DNA of 64,000 nucleotides from Bacillota bacterium (GCA_023391635.1 JAEWAQ010000067.1:24713-88712); one strand, 5' to 3'; counted from the stretch's first letter, positions 43,721 through 53,458 are shown. Numbers and translations: made by a program. Notes: generated by a model not told the origin, from the letters alone.

Positions 43721-43818
43721 CTCACAATCTCATTGTAAAGGCCGGCGCGCGTTCGCATAACGGACTCGCGATTGTTTTTGCACCTGGACTGAAGTCAGGG
43801 TGCCAGGCGGTCTTGAGG
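43721..43818. repeat. 98-base promoter-region repeat, copy B
   Basis: Second copy of the repeat at 42820-42917, here upstream of the 43681 pspA start, with ACAAT-CTC-ATTGT at 43724-43736. Minus-strand TACAAT at the edge of this motif with a TTATGC 17 bases upstream is a possible promoter in both copies. Confidence 0.75.
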
Positions 43819-43934
43819 CGCTGTCCGGTCGGTCCCAGGATGTTGTCCGGTGTCCGCATATGCTTCCGGCCAGCAATATGGTTGACCTTTGCGTCTAATT
43901 CCCCCGACCGGCCACTGCCCCTATTAAGCGCAAA

Positions 43935-43975
43935 AAAACGGCTTGCCGCCATGATGGAGCGGACGGTGCCGTTTT
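43935..43975 (-). terminator. Terminator after the VOC gene
   Basis: AAAACGGC (43935-43942) pairs with GCCGTTTT (43968-43975), with further GCCGC/GCGG pairing inside. On the minus strand the stem ends in TTTTTTT. The region 43819-44078 otherwise shows no gene. Confidence 0.7.
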
Positions 43976-44078
43976 CGTTATAAGATGTCTGCATGTATGC
44001 GTACCGAGCACAGTCCGGATGACAGGCGGTCGTTCCGCCCTGCGAATAGGAATTGGTCATCCCGTCTCATTAGCAAAA

Positions 44079-44588
44079 TTACATCTGTTTGCTCCACTCG
44101 GCGACCCTGCGGCAGCTCTCTTCCTCGGAAATATCCTCGACGCGCGTCATGATCGACCATCGGACGCCGTACGGGTCCAATACGCTGCAATAGCGGTCTC
44201 CGGACACGAAGTTCGCAACCGGCTCTCTGACACTGGCGCCATTGGCGACAGCCAAGGCACAGGTGTGATCGACGTCCGGTACGTAGATTCCCAATGAATA
44301 GCACGCTGCGCCATCCCCCGGCGGCATGACCAGCTTATATGACGGATTGGCAGCACCCAGTTGCAAGTAGCCGTTGCCAAAATCCAAGTCCGCATGTACG
44401 ATCATTTTGTTGCCTGCCGCGTCCATTTCGGTCACGCTTTTCGCCTTGGCCTGAAATACTGTTTCATAGAAAGCGATCGCTTCAGAAGGATCGCTAACCA
44501 CGATAAAAGGCGTAATCGCCGTGTATCCGACAGGCGTCCCATTCCGCGTATATGTGCCAGTCTGTCCTTGACGTTCTTGATCTGTCAT
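44079..44588 (-). CDS. VOC family protein (PhnB/glyoxalase-like)
   Basis: 169 residues from the ATG at 44588 (AGGAGGG upstream). Two beta-alpha-beta-beta-beta modules: AITPFIVVSDPSEAIAFYETVFQAK and YSLGIYVPDVDHTCALAVANGA, with the closing YCSVLDPYGVRWSIMT typical of PhnB-like members. Such proteins bind metals or small antibiotics; activity is not predictable. Divergent from the TetR gene. Confidence 0.88.
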   Translation of the reverse strand: MTDQERQGQTGTYTRNGTPVGYTAITPFIVVSDPSEAIAFYETVFQAKAKSVTEMDAAGNKMIVHADLDFGNGYLQLGAANPSYKLVMPPGDGAACYSLGIYVPDVDHTCALAVANGASVREPVANFVSGDRYCSVLDPYGVRWSIMTRVEDISEEESCRRVAEWSKQM

Positions 44589-44733
44589 TTCGAGCCCTCC
44601 TTGTTTCAAATCGGATTGCATTCGCTGACATCATTATAAGTGCGTTTCCTTTGGATTGTATTGTATAAAAGCGACATTGCAACAATAAGATTAGGAGTTC
44701 GGCATGTTCAGCAAAATGAACAAAATTGAGGGA

Positions 44734-44762
44734 TTGACAAAGAGCGGAACGTGCTGTAATTT
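44734..44762 (+). promoter_or_regulatory. Promoter of the TetR gene
   Basis: TTGACA (44734-44739), 17-base spacer, TAATTT (44757-44762). The palindrome at 44759-44776 overlaps its -10, fitting autorepression. Confidence 0.7.
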
Positions 44763-44776
44763 ATTGATCAATAAAT
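44759..44776. promoter_or_regulatory. TetR operator, 18-base perfect palindrome
   Basis: ATTTATTGATCAATAAAT reads the same on both strands. A related palindrome lies before the MFS gene, so both are probably bound by the TetR protein encoded at 44807. Confidence 0.65.
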
Positions 44777-44806
44777 AATCACTGAAGAAGGGAGATTGAA
44801 TGCCCT

Positions 44807-45322
44807 TTGAGTCCTAAAGAAGAACTCGCGCTTAATCGGAAAGAGCAAATACTCAAAGCTGCCGCCGCGCTGTTCGCCAAAAATGGTTACTATAAGACGA
44901 CCACCGCCGATGTTGCGAGAGAGGTCGGCGTGACGCAGCCGTACGTTTTTCATTTTTTCAAGACAAAAGAAGCTTTGTACTTGGCCGTGTTGGAACAAGC
45001 TTCGCAGCGCATCCATCATGCTTTCTCGGCGGTAGAAGCGCCGCCCGAGGAGCTTAAAGAGGCAATGGCCATGGCATTCGTCCATTTGCTTGACAGCCAC
45101 CGCAACGAGATTCTGCTCGTGATGACAGCTTTCGCGACACCCGAACCGACGGTCAGGGAATACGTTCGCCAGGAGTTCGACCGCGTCTATGAACGGGTCA
45201 AGAGCCGATTCGACAACGCAGGACTGCCGAATGCCGGTGAGCGTGCAAGCGAGTTTATCGGCCAAGGGATGCTATGCGCACTGGCGGAAACGTTGAGTTT
45301 GCCGAAGTTGATGGTACATTGA
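44807..45322 (+). CDS. TetR/AcrR family transcriptional regulator
   Basis: 171 residues from a TTG start (GGGAG upstream; no in-frame ATG). Helix-turn-helix at about 14-55: EQILKAAAALFAKNGYYKTTTADVAREVGVTQPYVFHFF. The C-terminal ligand domain is helical and somewhat short. It sits ahead of a DHA2-type efflux gene on the same strand, and palindromic operators occur before both, so it most likely represses the pump and itself until an inducer binds. Confidence 0.92.
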   Translation: MSPKEELALNRKEQILKAAAALFAKNGYYKTTTADVAREVGVTQPYVFHFFKTKEALYLAVLEQASQRIHHAFSAVEAPPEELKEAMAMAFVHLLDSHRNEILLVMTAFATPEPTVREYVRQEFDRVYERVKSRFDNAGLPNAGERASEFIGQGMLCALAETLSLPKLMVH

Positions 45323-45347
45323 GAGAGCGTAAGTGCAGTCAGCGTAT

Positions 45348-45625
45348 ATGGTGCTGACTGCATCAAGTAGGCGGGTTTGGCGGAACTGTCCGCGGTTATG
45401 GTACTGACTGCATCATGTCGGTGGACTTGGTGGAACTGTCCGCGGTTATGATGCTGTCTGTATCATGTCGTCGGGTTTGGCGGAACTGTCCGCTTATATG
45501 GTGCTGACTGCATCAAGTAGGCGGGTTTGGCGAAACAGTCCGCGGTTATGATGCTGTCTGCATCATGTCGGTGGGTTTGGCGGAACTGTCCGCGGTTATG
45601 GTGCTGACTGCATCATGTCGACGGG
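45348..45625. repeat. 50-base tandem repeat, about 5.5 copies
   Basis: Units begin at 45348, 45398, 45448, 45498, 45548 and 45598 (the last is partial). Each starts ATGGTGCTGACTGCATCA or a variant, and most include GCGGAACTGTCCGC, whose GCGGA/TCCGC arms can form a hairpin. The 50-base period is not a multiple of three, so it is not coding. It fills the gap between the TetR and MFS genes. Confidence 0.92.
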
Positions 45626-45648
45626 ACGAATAGATTTTTTCGCTTGTT

Positions 45649-45670
45649 ATTTATTTATTAATAAATAAAT
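45649..45670. promoter_or_regulatory. TetR operator before the MFS gene, 22-base perfect palindrome
   Basis: The half-site ATTTATTTATT is followed directly by its reverse complement. It shares ATTTATT...AATAAAT with the palindrome at 44759 and ends 15 bases before the MFS start codon. Confidence 0.65.
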
Positions 45671-45685
45671 TGGAGTTGATCCTTT

Positions 45686-47119
45686 ATGTTTACCGCTGCA
45701 AGAATTCGTTTGTTAGTCGTAACCTGTGCCGCGCTGTTCATGGCCATGCTCGATAATCTGGTGCTGGGCGTGGCGCTGCCTTCCATTCAGAAGTCGTTCG
45801 ACGCGAGCATCTCCGACCTGCAATGGTTCATGAACGCCTACACGCTCGCCTTCGCCGTACTGCTCATCCCGTTCAGCATGCTGGGCGACCGCTTCGGACG
45901 CAAGCGGATGTTCCTGATCGGCGTCGCCGTCTTCACCTTAGGATCGGCGCTGTCCGGACTCAGCGACAGTTCGATCGAATTAATCCTGTCCCGCGCCTTG
46001 CAGGGCATCGGCGGTGCCGCGATCGTCCCGCTCAGCCTCACCCTTGTGAATGCGGCTTTCCCCGAGAAGATGCGGGCCGCGGCTTTCGGCATCTGGTCCG
46101 GCATCTCCGGCCTCGGCTTGTCGATCGGACCTTTGGTTGGCGGTCTGATCGTAGAAGGAGCGCCGTGGCAGCTCATTTTCTGGATTAACGTTCCGGTCGG
46201 CGCGCTGGCGATCCTGCTCGGATCGGCATGGCTGACGGAATCAAGGGGGGAGCGCAAGCCGATCGGCCCTGTCGGCATCGCGCTGATCATCACAGGCTTG
46301 TTCCTCGTCATCTTCGGACTGCAAAAAGGAAACAGCGAAGGCTGGGGCTCGCCGCTCGTCGTCGGCTCGCTCGCCATCGGCGCCCTCCTGCTCCTGCTCT
46401 TCTACCTTGTGGAACGCCGCCGTGCCCAACCGCTCGTCCGGTTCAACCTGTTCCGCACCGGCCGCTATGCCGCCTTTATCTTCACCGGCTTCTGGATGAA
46501 TGCGGGCATCTTCGGCTCCATTTTCCTGCTCACGCTATTCCTGCAGCAAGGCCAAGGCTACACGGCGCTCGAAGCCGGCGTCCGCACGATGGCCTGGACC
46601 GGCTGCACGATGATCGCGGCACCGCTCGCCGGACTGGCCGTCGGCCGATTCGGCAATCGCGCGATCCTGTCACTCGGGCTCCTGCTGCAAGGGCTCGCCT
46701 TAGTCGGCTTCGGCATCCTCATTCTCCAGGCTGGCGTCGATTTCCCGTTCGGCTACCAAGCGCCGCTCATGATGCTGGCCGGCGCAGGTATGGGACTCAG
46801 TTTCACGCCGCTGGCTCACGGCGTCATGACTTCCGTGCCGGAGGCTTCATCCGGCGAGGCGAGCGGCGTCAGCAATGCGACCCGCGAGCTCGGCGGCGTA
46901 TTCGGCATCGCGATCACGGGTCTTATCTTCGAATCGGGCAACGCGATCGCCTCTCCTGGCGATTTCGGCGATCACATTGTGCCGGCATTGCTCGCCGGTG
47001 CGGGCATGATTGCGCTCGGCCTCGTCAGCGTGCTTGTCTTCGCCGGGCCGTCGTCGAAGCGTAAGAAATCCGCAAACGCTGAAGAGGCTCCGGTCCTGAC
47101 CGCTCGCGAGCCGGGTTAA
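45686..47119 (+). CDS. MFS transporter, DHA2 (14-TM) drug efflux family
   Basis: 477 residues (GGAG 10 bases upstream). Proton-driven exporter of the EmrB/QacA type: motif A-like GDRFGRKRMFLIG, motif C-like GISGLGLSIGPLVGG, MLDNLVLGVALPSIQ in the first span and SGEASGVSNATRELGGVFGIAITG near the end. About 14 membrane spans. Controlled by the upstream TetR gene through the palindrome in front of it. The exported compound is unknown. Confidence 0.93.
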   Translation: MFTAARIRLLVVTCAALFMAMLDNLVLGVALPSIQKSFDASISDLQWFMNAYTLAFAVLLIPFSMLGDRFGRKRMFLIGVAVFTLGSALSGLSDSSIELILSRALQGIGGAAIVPLSLTLVNAAFPEKMRAAAFGIWSGISGLGLSIGPLVGGLIVEGAPWQLIFWINVPVGALAILLGSAWLTESRGERKPIGPVGIALIITGLFLVIFGLQKGNSEGWGSPLVVGSLAIGALLLLLFYLVERRRAQPLVRFNLFRTGRYAAFIFTGFWMNAGIFGSIFLLTLFLQQGQGYTALEAGVRTMAWTGCTMIAAPLAGLAVGRFGNRAILSLGLLLQGLALVGFGILILQAGVDFPFGYQAPLMMLAGAGMGLSFTPLAHGVMTSVPEASSGEASGVSNATRELGGVFGIAITGLIFESGNAIASPGDFGDHIVPALLAGAGMIALGLVSVLVFAGPSSKRKKSANAEEAPVLTAREPG

Positions 47120-47143
47120 TCGGCGATGCGCATATAAATGAAA

Positions 47144-47196
47144 GCTGCTCCCCAAATTGCGCAGCACCCGATCGATGCGCAACTTTAAGGAGCAGC
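47144..47196 (-). terminator. Long imperfect hairpin, probable terminator
   Basis: GCTGCTCC (47144-47151) pairs with GGAGCAGC (47189-47196), and an inner AAATTGCGCA pairs with TGCGCAACTTT. On the minus strand it is followed by TTTCATTTAT, so it fits the end of the former SDR gene whose fragment lies next to it. Confidence 0.55.
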
Positions 47197-47205
47197 AATT
47201 GGAAC

Positions 47206-47280
47206 CTAGAAGCCGATGCCTGCCCCGCCGTCGATTCGCAGATCGACGCCCGTTACGAACGCCGCCGCGGACGAGTCCAT
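47206..47280 (-). pseudogene. Remnant of an SDR gene (C-terminal 24 codons)
   Basis: Read on the minus strand it encodes SSAAAFVTGVDLRIDGGAGI..., the standard end of short-chain dehydrogenases (FVTG-x-x-x-x-x-DGG), and stops at TAG 47206-47208. Upstream of 47280 the similarity ends abruptly at an inverted repeat AGGTCA-N5-TGACCT (47281-47297). The rest of the gene is missing. Confidence 0.65.
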
Positions 47281-47343
47281 AGGTCAATTTATGACCTTTG
47301 GAACAACCCCGCTGACGCGCAAGCTATATGCGGTTACGGCTTC

Positions 47344-50300
47344 TCACGGATTTAAGCTCTTCGCCAGTCGGATCAGCACATCGGCGCGTTCCTTCGCGAT
47401 GCTCTTGCCCGATTGCGCCTCTACTTGGTTGATGAATGCGCCAAACTGACCATGCGCAAGCTTCTGCTTCAACGCATTCTTAATGCCGTTAGCACCCGGC
47501 CCGGTCACGAAGTCATCCACCAATTGAGCCAGATTGTCGGTACTGGCCTGAATCGCGTACGTTACGGACGCAGTCGCGGCGTTGCCGGCGGCATCTTGCA
47601 CGCTGGCGGTAACCGTATGATCGCCCAGGCCCAATTCGTAGCCGAATGCATCCACCAGCAGCGTCGTACAAGGATTGTATACGACCCCCGAGACGGTATC
47701 GGATGCGGCGCAGCCGATCTGCACTTTCTGATCGACGGTGTAAACCGGCTGGCTGTTGATCCTGATCTCCGGCGCCGTCCGGTCGATGCGAACGGTCAGC
47801 GTGCCCGGTTGCTCGATATTGTCCGCATGATCGATGGAGCGATACTGCAGCATATGCACGCCATCCTCAGCCAACACGATCGGAGCGGCGTAGAGCTGCC
47901 AATTCACGCCGTCATCCATGCTGTATTCCGTCGCCTTCACCCCAGCCCCCTCGTCGGAAGCCGTAAGCTGAACGACTGCCTCCGATACGAACCAGCCGTT
48001 ATTTTGCGTGCCTGCTACCGCAGCCGTCGTTACCGGGGGCGCAAAGTCCGGCAGATCCTTCACGATTACGGCATTGCTGCCCGTGCTCTCGTTATGCAGA
48101 CGATCTACGGCGGTAACGACATAAGTATATTCTTCTCCTGCCGCCGTATCCCGGTCTACATACCGCTGAACTTGCCCTTCTTGCTTGCGGACCGTGCCCA
48201 CGATCTTCGTCGCGTCCTGCAGACTTCCCGCTTCAGCCCCTGCAAACCGGTACACGACATAGTAAGCAGCATCCGAATCGCTCGCGTTCCAAGTCAGTTC
48301 GATCCCCGCCGCTTTGCGTACGGCATTCGCCAACATTGGCGCTGCGGGGGCCGTATGGTCGAGCCAGGGCATCGCCGGAATCAAGGCCGGATAGCGGTAC
48401 AAATCGTTCTTCAACCGGTCCGTGAACCCGAGCGGGTTCGCGGGCAGCCATACGGCGCTGAAGAAGGTGCTGCCCCTAATGTTGTTGAAATTGCGGTTGT
48501 AGGCGATTTGATTGGGCATTTCGTCGGGATTGTCCCACGCCGGGTCCCCCGCGCCGATGCGATAAGCCGCATGACCGACATAGAGATGAACGTTCTTGCC
48601 TGCGGTCACGCCGCTCCACCATTCGGCCAGCTTGTCGTAAGCCGCTGCCGAATAGCCCATGTACCAATAAATTTGCGGCGTAATGTAGTCGATCCATTCC
48701 TCTTCGACCCAAATCTTCGAGTCGGCGAAGATGTCATTATAGCTGCTTAGACCGTTCGTATCGGAACCTTGCGGGTCTTGCGACTTGTTTTTCCAGATGC
48801 CGAAAGGGCTGATTCCGAATTTGACGTAGCTTTTCCGACTCTTGATCTCTTCCGAAACTCTCCGCACGAACGTATTGACGTTGTTGCGCCTCCAATCCGC
48901 CTTGCTTGCGAAGCCTGCGCCGTATTGTTCATACGTTGCCTGATCAGGGAAGTCGACGCCGCTCACCGGGTAGGGATAGAAGTAATCGTCGAAATGCACC
49001 GCGTCGATATCGTACTGGTCCACGACTTCCATAATCCCGTCGATAATAAATTGCATCGCCTCGGGATTGCCCGGATCGAAGTACAGTTTCCCGCCGTACG
49101 ACACGACCCAATCCGGGTGCAGGCGCGCAGGATGATCCGGCGTCAATTGATCGATGTCGTTGTCCAGGCTGATGCGGTATGGATTAAACCAGGCATGGAA
49201 TTCCAGATTGCGCTTGTGCGTCTCCTCAAGCATGAACGCCAGCGGATTATAGCCCGGGTCTTGACCCTGAACGCCTGTCAGCCACTTGGACCAAGGTCCG
49301 AATTGCGACGGATAGAAGGCGTCGGCTGTCGGTTTCACTTGCACGACGACCGCATTCATGCCTGCATCCTGCAGTTGATCCAGCAGTACAGTGAAATCGC
49401 TCTTCTGCTGATCCGGATTCGTTACGCCTTTCGCCGGCCAATCGACATTGTCGACGGTCGCGATCCAGGCTGCGCGGAGTTCCGTCTTCGGAATCGCAGC
49501 CATCTTATTCACCACCATGTAAATGCTGTCTTGTTCGCCTTCGAATTTGGCCGTGATTCGGGTCGCCCCCATCGCAAGCGCCGCAATGCGTCCATCCGCG
49601 TCCACGGTTGCTACTCCCGGATTGCTGCTGGTGTACGTGACGCCACTCGATACCTTAACAGGGTTCTCTATCCACGTATACGTTCCGAATACTTCCGTAC
49701 GCTCGGTGTCCCCGATCGTCATGGCGCTCGGACCCGACAGCTTGATGCTCTGCAGCACCGGAATCGGCTCCTTCACTGTCAACGTATAGGCTGCTGAGAC
49801 GCCCGCGTAGCCAATCGTGATCGTTGCCGTTCCGTTGTTCTGAGCTGTCACATGCCCGCCCGCATCGACAGCCGCGATGTCCGGAGCGCTGCTCTGGAAC
49901 GTGGCCCCGGTGAGTACGGCGACGGGTTCGGGCAACCCTGCATAGGCCGCATATACGCGAATTTGATTCGTTGTTCCCCGCTCCAATACAGCCGAAGAGG
50001 CGTATTCAAGCTTCTCGGGAACAGGAGCGTTCTCCGTTACGGTCAAGACGTACGATGCCTGCGGAGCCGTGCCGTAAGCAGCGGTGATCGTCGCAGTACC
50101 CGGCTGATGCGCTTGTACCGTGCCGGAGGAATCGATCGTCGCGACTTCCGGGTTGCCGCTTTCGAATACAACCCCGCTCGTTACCTGAACGGGTTCGGAT
50201 GCATTCGCATAAGTCGCGAATACTTGCGCCTGTTTCGCATCTCCGACTTGTAGCGGCGGAAGATCCAGAATATCTAACCCATATACGGTTGAATTCGTAT

Positions 50301-50942
50301 AAAATGCGCTTAAACGATCGAAGTAGAGCGACCCGCTGTTTTTCTTGACGGCGTTCGTCTCCGCGATATAGATCTGGGTCAGTCTAATCGGCGCGACTGC
50401 CGTGCTTGGTATCGCGGCGGTCACATACTTCCAGCTTCCATTCAGATCGTATCCGGCAGAAGGCGACAAATCAATCGCGGTCTTGCTGCCTGCCGCATCC
50501 TGAATTTGAGCGCGAAGCCAATGGGTGTTCCCTTCGCTATACACCCATACGCCAATCTTGATCGGATTGCCCGGAATCGTTCGCCCAGCACCGCCGCCGG
50601 ATCTTTGAAGTTCACGTAAGCGGCCGAAGTCCCGCCCATGTCCGTAAAGTCGTAGGCTAATTTGGTCGCGTGATAGCCGTATCGGATCGTCTCCGGCCTG
50701 CTGACGAGTCCAATGCTTGCCGATTTCGCAGAGACGGAAGATGCGGCCAGCGAGCCCGTCTGTTCGAAATCATCTACAATCGCTGCAGCAGGGGACGCCG
50801 CCGCGTTCAGTTCCATCCCTCCTTCAGCACCTATAAGAGTTGAAGCGCTTCCAATTCCGGCCATAAACAAGCTGGACATCAACATGAACACCAAGCCCAT
50901 CAGGACGGGGTGACGCAGTTTGCCGATCGACTTCATTCTCAT
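47344..50942 (-). pseudogene. Secreted family-10-like glycosyl hydrolase (GHL10/YngK type), frameshifted near residue 120
   Basis: A signal-peptide part starts at the ATG 50942 (GGAGGAG upstream) and runs in one frame to about 50585; a one-base deletion there shifts it to the frame that stays open to 47344. Restoring it joins ...AAVLG to IPGNPIKIGVWVYSEGN. Domains in order: signal, jelly-roll N-domain, three BIG2-like Ig domains, a GHL10 barrel (LRAAWIATVDNVDWPAKGV, HFDDYFYPYPVSG, YVKFGISPFGIWKN), a FN3-like domain (APAAPMLANAVRKAAG...), an OmpL47-like repeat, and a C-terminal FIMAH-type domain of about 60 residues. If the deletion is real, secretion of the enzyme is lost; a sequencing error is possible. 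Confidence 0.82.
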
Positions 50943-51104
50943 TCCGTTAGTCTCCTCCAATTCGTTGGGTATGATGGCCTCGAAAATTAATTTACTAAAT
51001 TTTATTCTTTTTTGATATAGGTAATTCGAAATATTATTTCATCGACTGCAATCGACAAAGCGACCGGCTTCTAGAACCCGACTGTAGTCAGTATATTGAT
51101 GCCG

Positions 51105-51200
51105 GCGCTCAGAGCAAGCGGTAACCAACAAATCTGGTTCGAAGGACCGAATTGCGTCGTGACCTGAGCACTGGGCTACTTGAGTGAGCTCGTCGGACCC
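51105..51200 (+). pseudogene. Vestigial partial copy of the topB 5' region
   Basis: In frame it reads RASGNQQIWFEGPNCVVT-stop-ALGYLSELVGP, matching GATGKQKSWFEGPKHVVTWALGHLVELAEP of the intact topB that starts 54 bases later. TGGTTCGAAGGACCGAA is identical in both. A TGA replaces the Trp codon. It is a decayed tandem duplication. Confidence 0.75.
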
Positions 51201-51253
51201 ATTTATGGTAAACTAAGAATCATCGAATACGTGACAAAAAGGATTGGACGCAG

Positions 51254-53458
51254 ATGAAATCGTTAGTACTCGCCGAGAAGCCGAGCGTGGCCAGGGAACT
51301 GGCGCGCGTACTTGGCGCAACGGGCAAGCAGAAAAGTTGGTTCGAAGGACCGAAGCATGTCGTAACCTGGGCACTCGGCCATCTCGTCGAACTGGCTGAA
51401 CCCGAAGATTACGATCCGAAATACAAGACGTGGCGGCTGGAAGATCTGCCGATCGTTCCGCCGAAGATGAACTTGAAGGTCATCCGCGAAACGTCGCACC
51501 AATTCAAAGCGATCGCCGGGCTTTGCAAGCGCGGCGACATCGGCGAGCTGATCATCGCCACCGATGCCGGTCGAGAGGGCGAGCTCGTGGCCCGCTGGAT
51601 CATGAAACTCGCCCAGTGGCGCAAGCCGTTCAAGCGGCTGTGGATCTCGTCGCAGACGGATGCAGCCATCCGCGAAGGGTTCGCCAAGCTGCGGCCGGGA
51701 CGCGAATACGATCGCCTGTATGCTTCGGCCGTGTGCCGGGCGGAAGCCGATTGGCTAATCGGGCTCAACGTGACCCGCGCGCTGACGAGCAAATACAACG
51801 CGCAGCTCGCGGCCGGGCGGGTGCAGACACCGACGTTGGCCATGCTGATGGACCGCGACCACGAAATCGCGTCATTCCGCTCGGTACCGTACTGGACGGT
51901 TCATGCCGATTTCAACGGCATCACGGCGCTGTGGCGCAAGGACGACAAGCACGACGGAAGACTTTACGAAGAAACGGAAGCCCTAGCACTGGCAAAGTCG
52001 GCAATGAGCCGCCCCGCCGTCGTCGACAGTATCCGCCGCACGGAACGTACGGAGCTGCAGCCGCTCGCCTACGACTTGACCGAATTGCAGCGCGATGCCA
52101 ACAAGCGGCTCGGGTTCTCGGCCAAACAAACCTCCAACGTGCTGCAGCGTCTATATGAGCAGCATAAGCTGGTCACCTATCCGCGTACGGATTCGCGCTA
52201 TTTGACCTCGGACATGGCGCCTACGTTCAAGTCGCGGCTCGATTGCATCGCGGTCGGACCGTATGCGGAGCTCGTCAAGCCGCTCCTGCGCAAGCCGCTG
52301 AATATCACAAAGCGATTCGTCGACAACGCCAAAGTTACCGACCATCATGCGATTATCCCCACCGAGCAGGTCGTTCACCTCGGCACGCTGTCTCCGGAGG
52401 AACGCCGGCTGTACGATTTGATCGTCCGCCGATTTATCGCTTTGTTCTATAGTCCTTGCCGGTACGACGAGACGAGCTTGGTGATCCGGACCGGAGAAGA
52501 CAGGTATTACGCAAAAGGGTTCGTTCCGAAGGAGGCCGGCTGGAAGCAAGTGTACGGGGCCGGAGATCGGTTGGGCGCGGAAATGGACGAGGATGAGGAC
52601 GACGGCGATTCGGAAAATGGGCAGACCGCCGCGCGGCATGCAGAGGCGCATATGCGTACGCAGGCATTGCCGGAGCTCAAGCCCGGCCAGCCATTGAAAG
52701 CTTCAAACGCCCGAAGCGCATCGCATCAGACGAAACCGCCTTCTCCCTACACGGAATCTTCGCTGCTCGCGAAGATGGCGAAACACGGGCTTGGCACGCC
52801 GGCGACCCGGGCCGATATCATCGAGAAGCTGCTCGGAACCGATACGATCGAACGGCGGCAGAACCGCCTGATGCCGACCGGCAAGGGCAAGCAGTTGATC
52901 GAGCTGGTCGCGGACGACCTCAGGTCGACGGAGCTGACGGCCAAGTGGGAGCAGGAACTGGAGAGAATCGCCAAGGGCCAGGGGGATGCGAGGGCGTTTC
53001 TAACCGGCATCCGCGCGCAGACATCGCGCTTCGTCTCGCAAGTCATCGCCAGCGACAAAGCCTATAAGCCGCACAATATCACCCATTCCAAGTGTCCGGA
53101 GTGCGGCAAGAACCTGCTCGAAACGAAGGGCAAGCGCGGGCGTATGCTCGTCTGTCCCGACCGGGACTGCGGCTTCCGCAAGGCGACAGACCCGCAGCTC
53201 ACGAACCGCCGTTGTCCGCAGTGCCACAAGAAGATGGAAATCCACGACGGCAAAGCCGGCAAGTACTTCCAATGCCGACCTTGCAATTTCGTCGAGAAGC
53301 TTGAGGCAAGCGGCGGGGGAGCGGGCATCAAGGGCGGCAAAGCCGGGCGCCGGGAACAAGCCCGGCTCGTAGAGCAATTCAGCGACAACGTGTCGCTCGG
53401 TTCGAGCCTTGGCGATGCGCTCAAAGCGGCGCTGGACAAGCAGGATTCTTCCGACTGA
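51254..53458 (+). CDS. topB: DNA topoisomerase III
   Basis: 734 residues. Type IA topoisomerase that decatenates and relaxes DNA. Toprim domain at the N-terminus (LVLAEKPSVAREL, IIATDAGREGELVARWI), the catalytic Tyr in LVTYPRTDSRYL, and two C-terminal zinc-ribbon-like segments (CPECGKNLLETKGKRGRMLVC and CPQCHKKMEIHDGKAGKYFQ). Length is normal for the Bacillus-type enzyme. It is free-standing; a degenerate piece of its own 5' end lies just upstream. Confidence 0.97.
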   Translation: MKSLVLAEKPSVARELARVLGATGKQKSWFEGPKHVVTWALGHLVELAEPEDYDPKYKTWRLEDLPIVPPKMNLKVIRETSHQFKAIAGLCKRGDIGELIIATDAGREGELVARWIMKLAQWRKPFKRLWISSQTDAAIREGFAKLRPGREYDRLYASAVCRAEADWLIGLNVTRALTSKYNAQLAAGRVQTPTLAMLMDRDHEIASFRSVPYWTVHADFNGITALWRKDDKHDGRLYEETEALALAKSAMSRPAVVDSIRRTERTELQPLAYDLTELQRDANKRLGFSAKQTSNVLQRLYEQHKLVTYPRTDSRYLTSDMAPTFKSRLDCIAVGPYAELVKPLLRKPLNITKRFVDNAKVTDHHAIIPTEQVVHLGTLSPEERRLYDLIVRRFIALFYSPCRYDETSLVIRTGEDRYYAKGFVPKEAGWKQVYGAGDRLGAEMDEDEDDGDSENGQTAARHAEAHMRTQALPELKPGQPLKASNARSASHQTKPPSPYTESSLLAKMAKHGLGTPATRADIIEKLLGTDTIERRQNRLMPTGKGKQLIELVADDLRSTELTAKWEQELERIAKGQGDARAFLTGIRAQTSRFVSQVIASDKAYKPHNITHSKCPECGKNLLETKGKRGRMLVCPDRDCGFRKATDPQLTNRRCPQCHKKMEIHDGKAGKYFQCRPCNFVEKLEASGGGAGIKGGKAGRREQARLVEQFSDNVSLGSSLGDALKAALDKQDSSD

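Noticed and set aside
43722..44060. A 112-codon minus-strand frame
   Set aside because: It crosses a terminator hairpin and the promoter repeat, with no binding site.
45348..45625. Possible CRISPR array
   Set aside because: The whole 50-base unit repeats with no unique spacers, and no cas genes are near.
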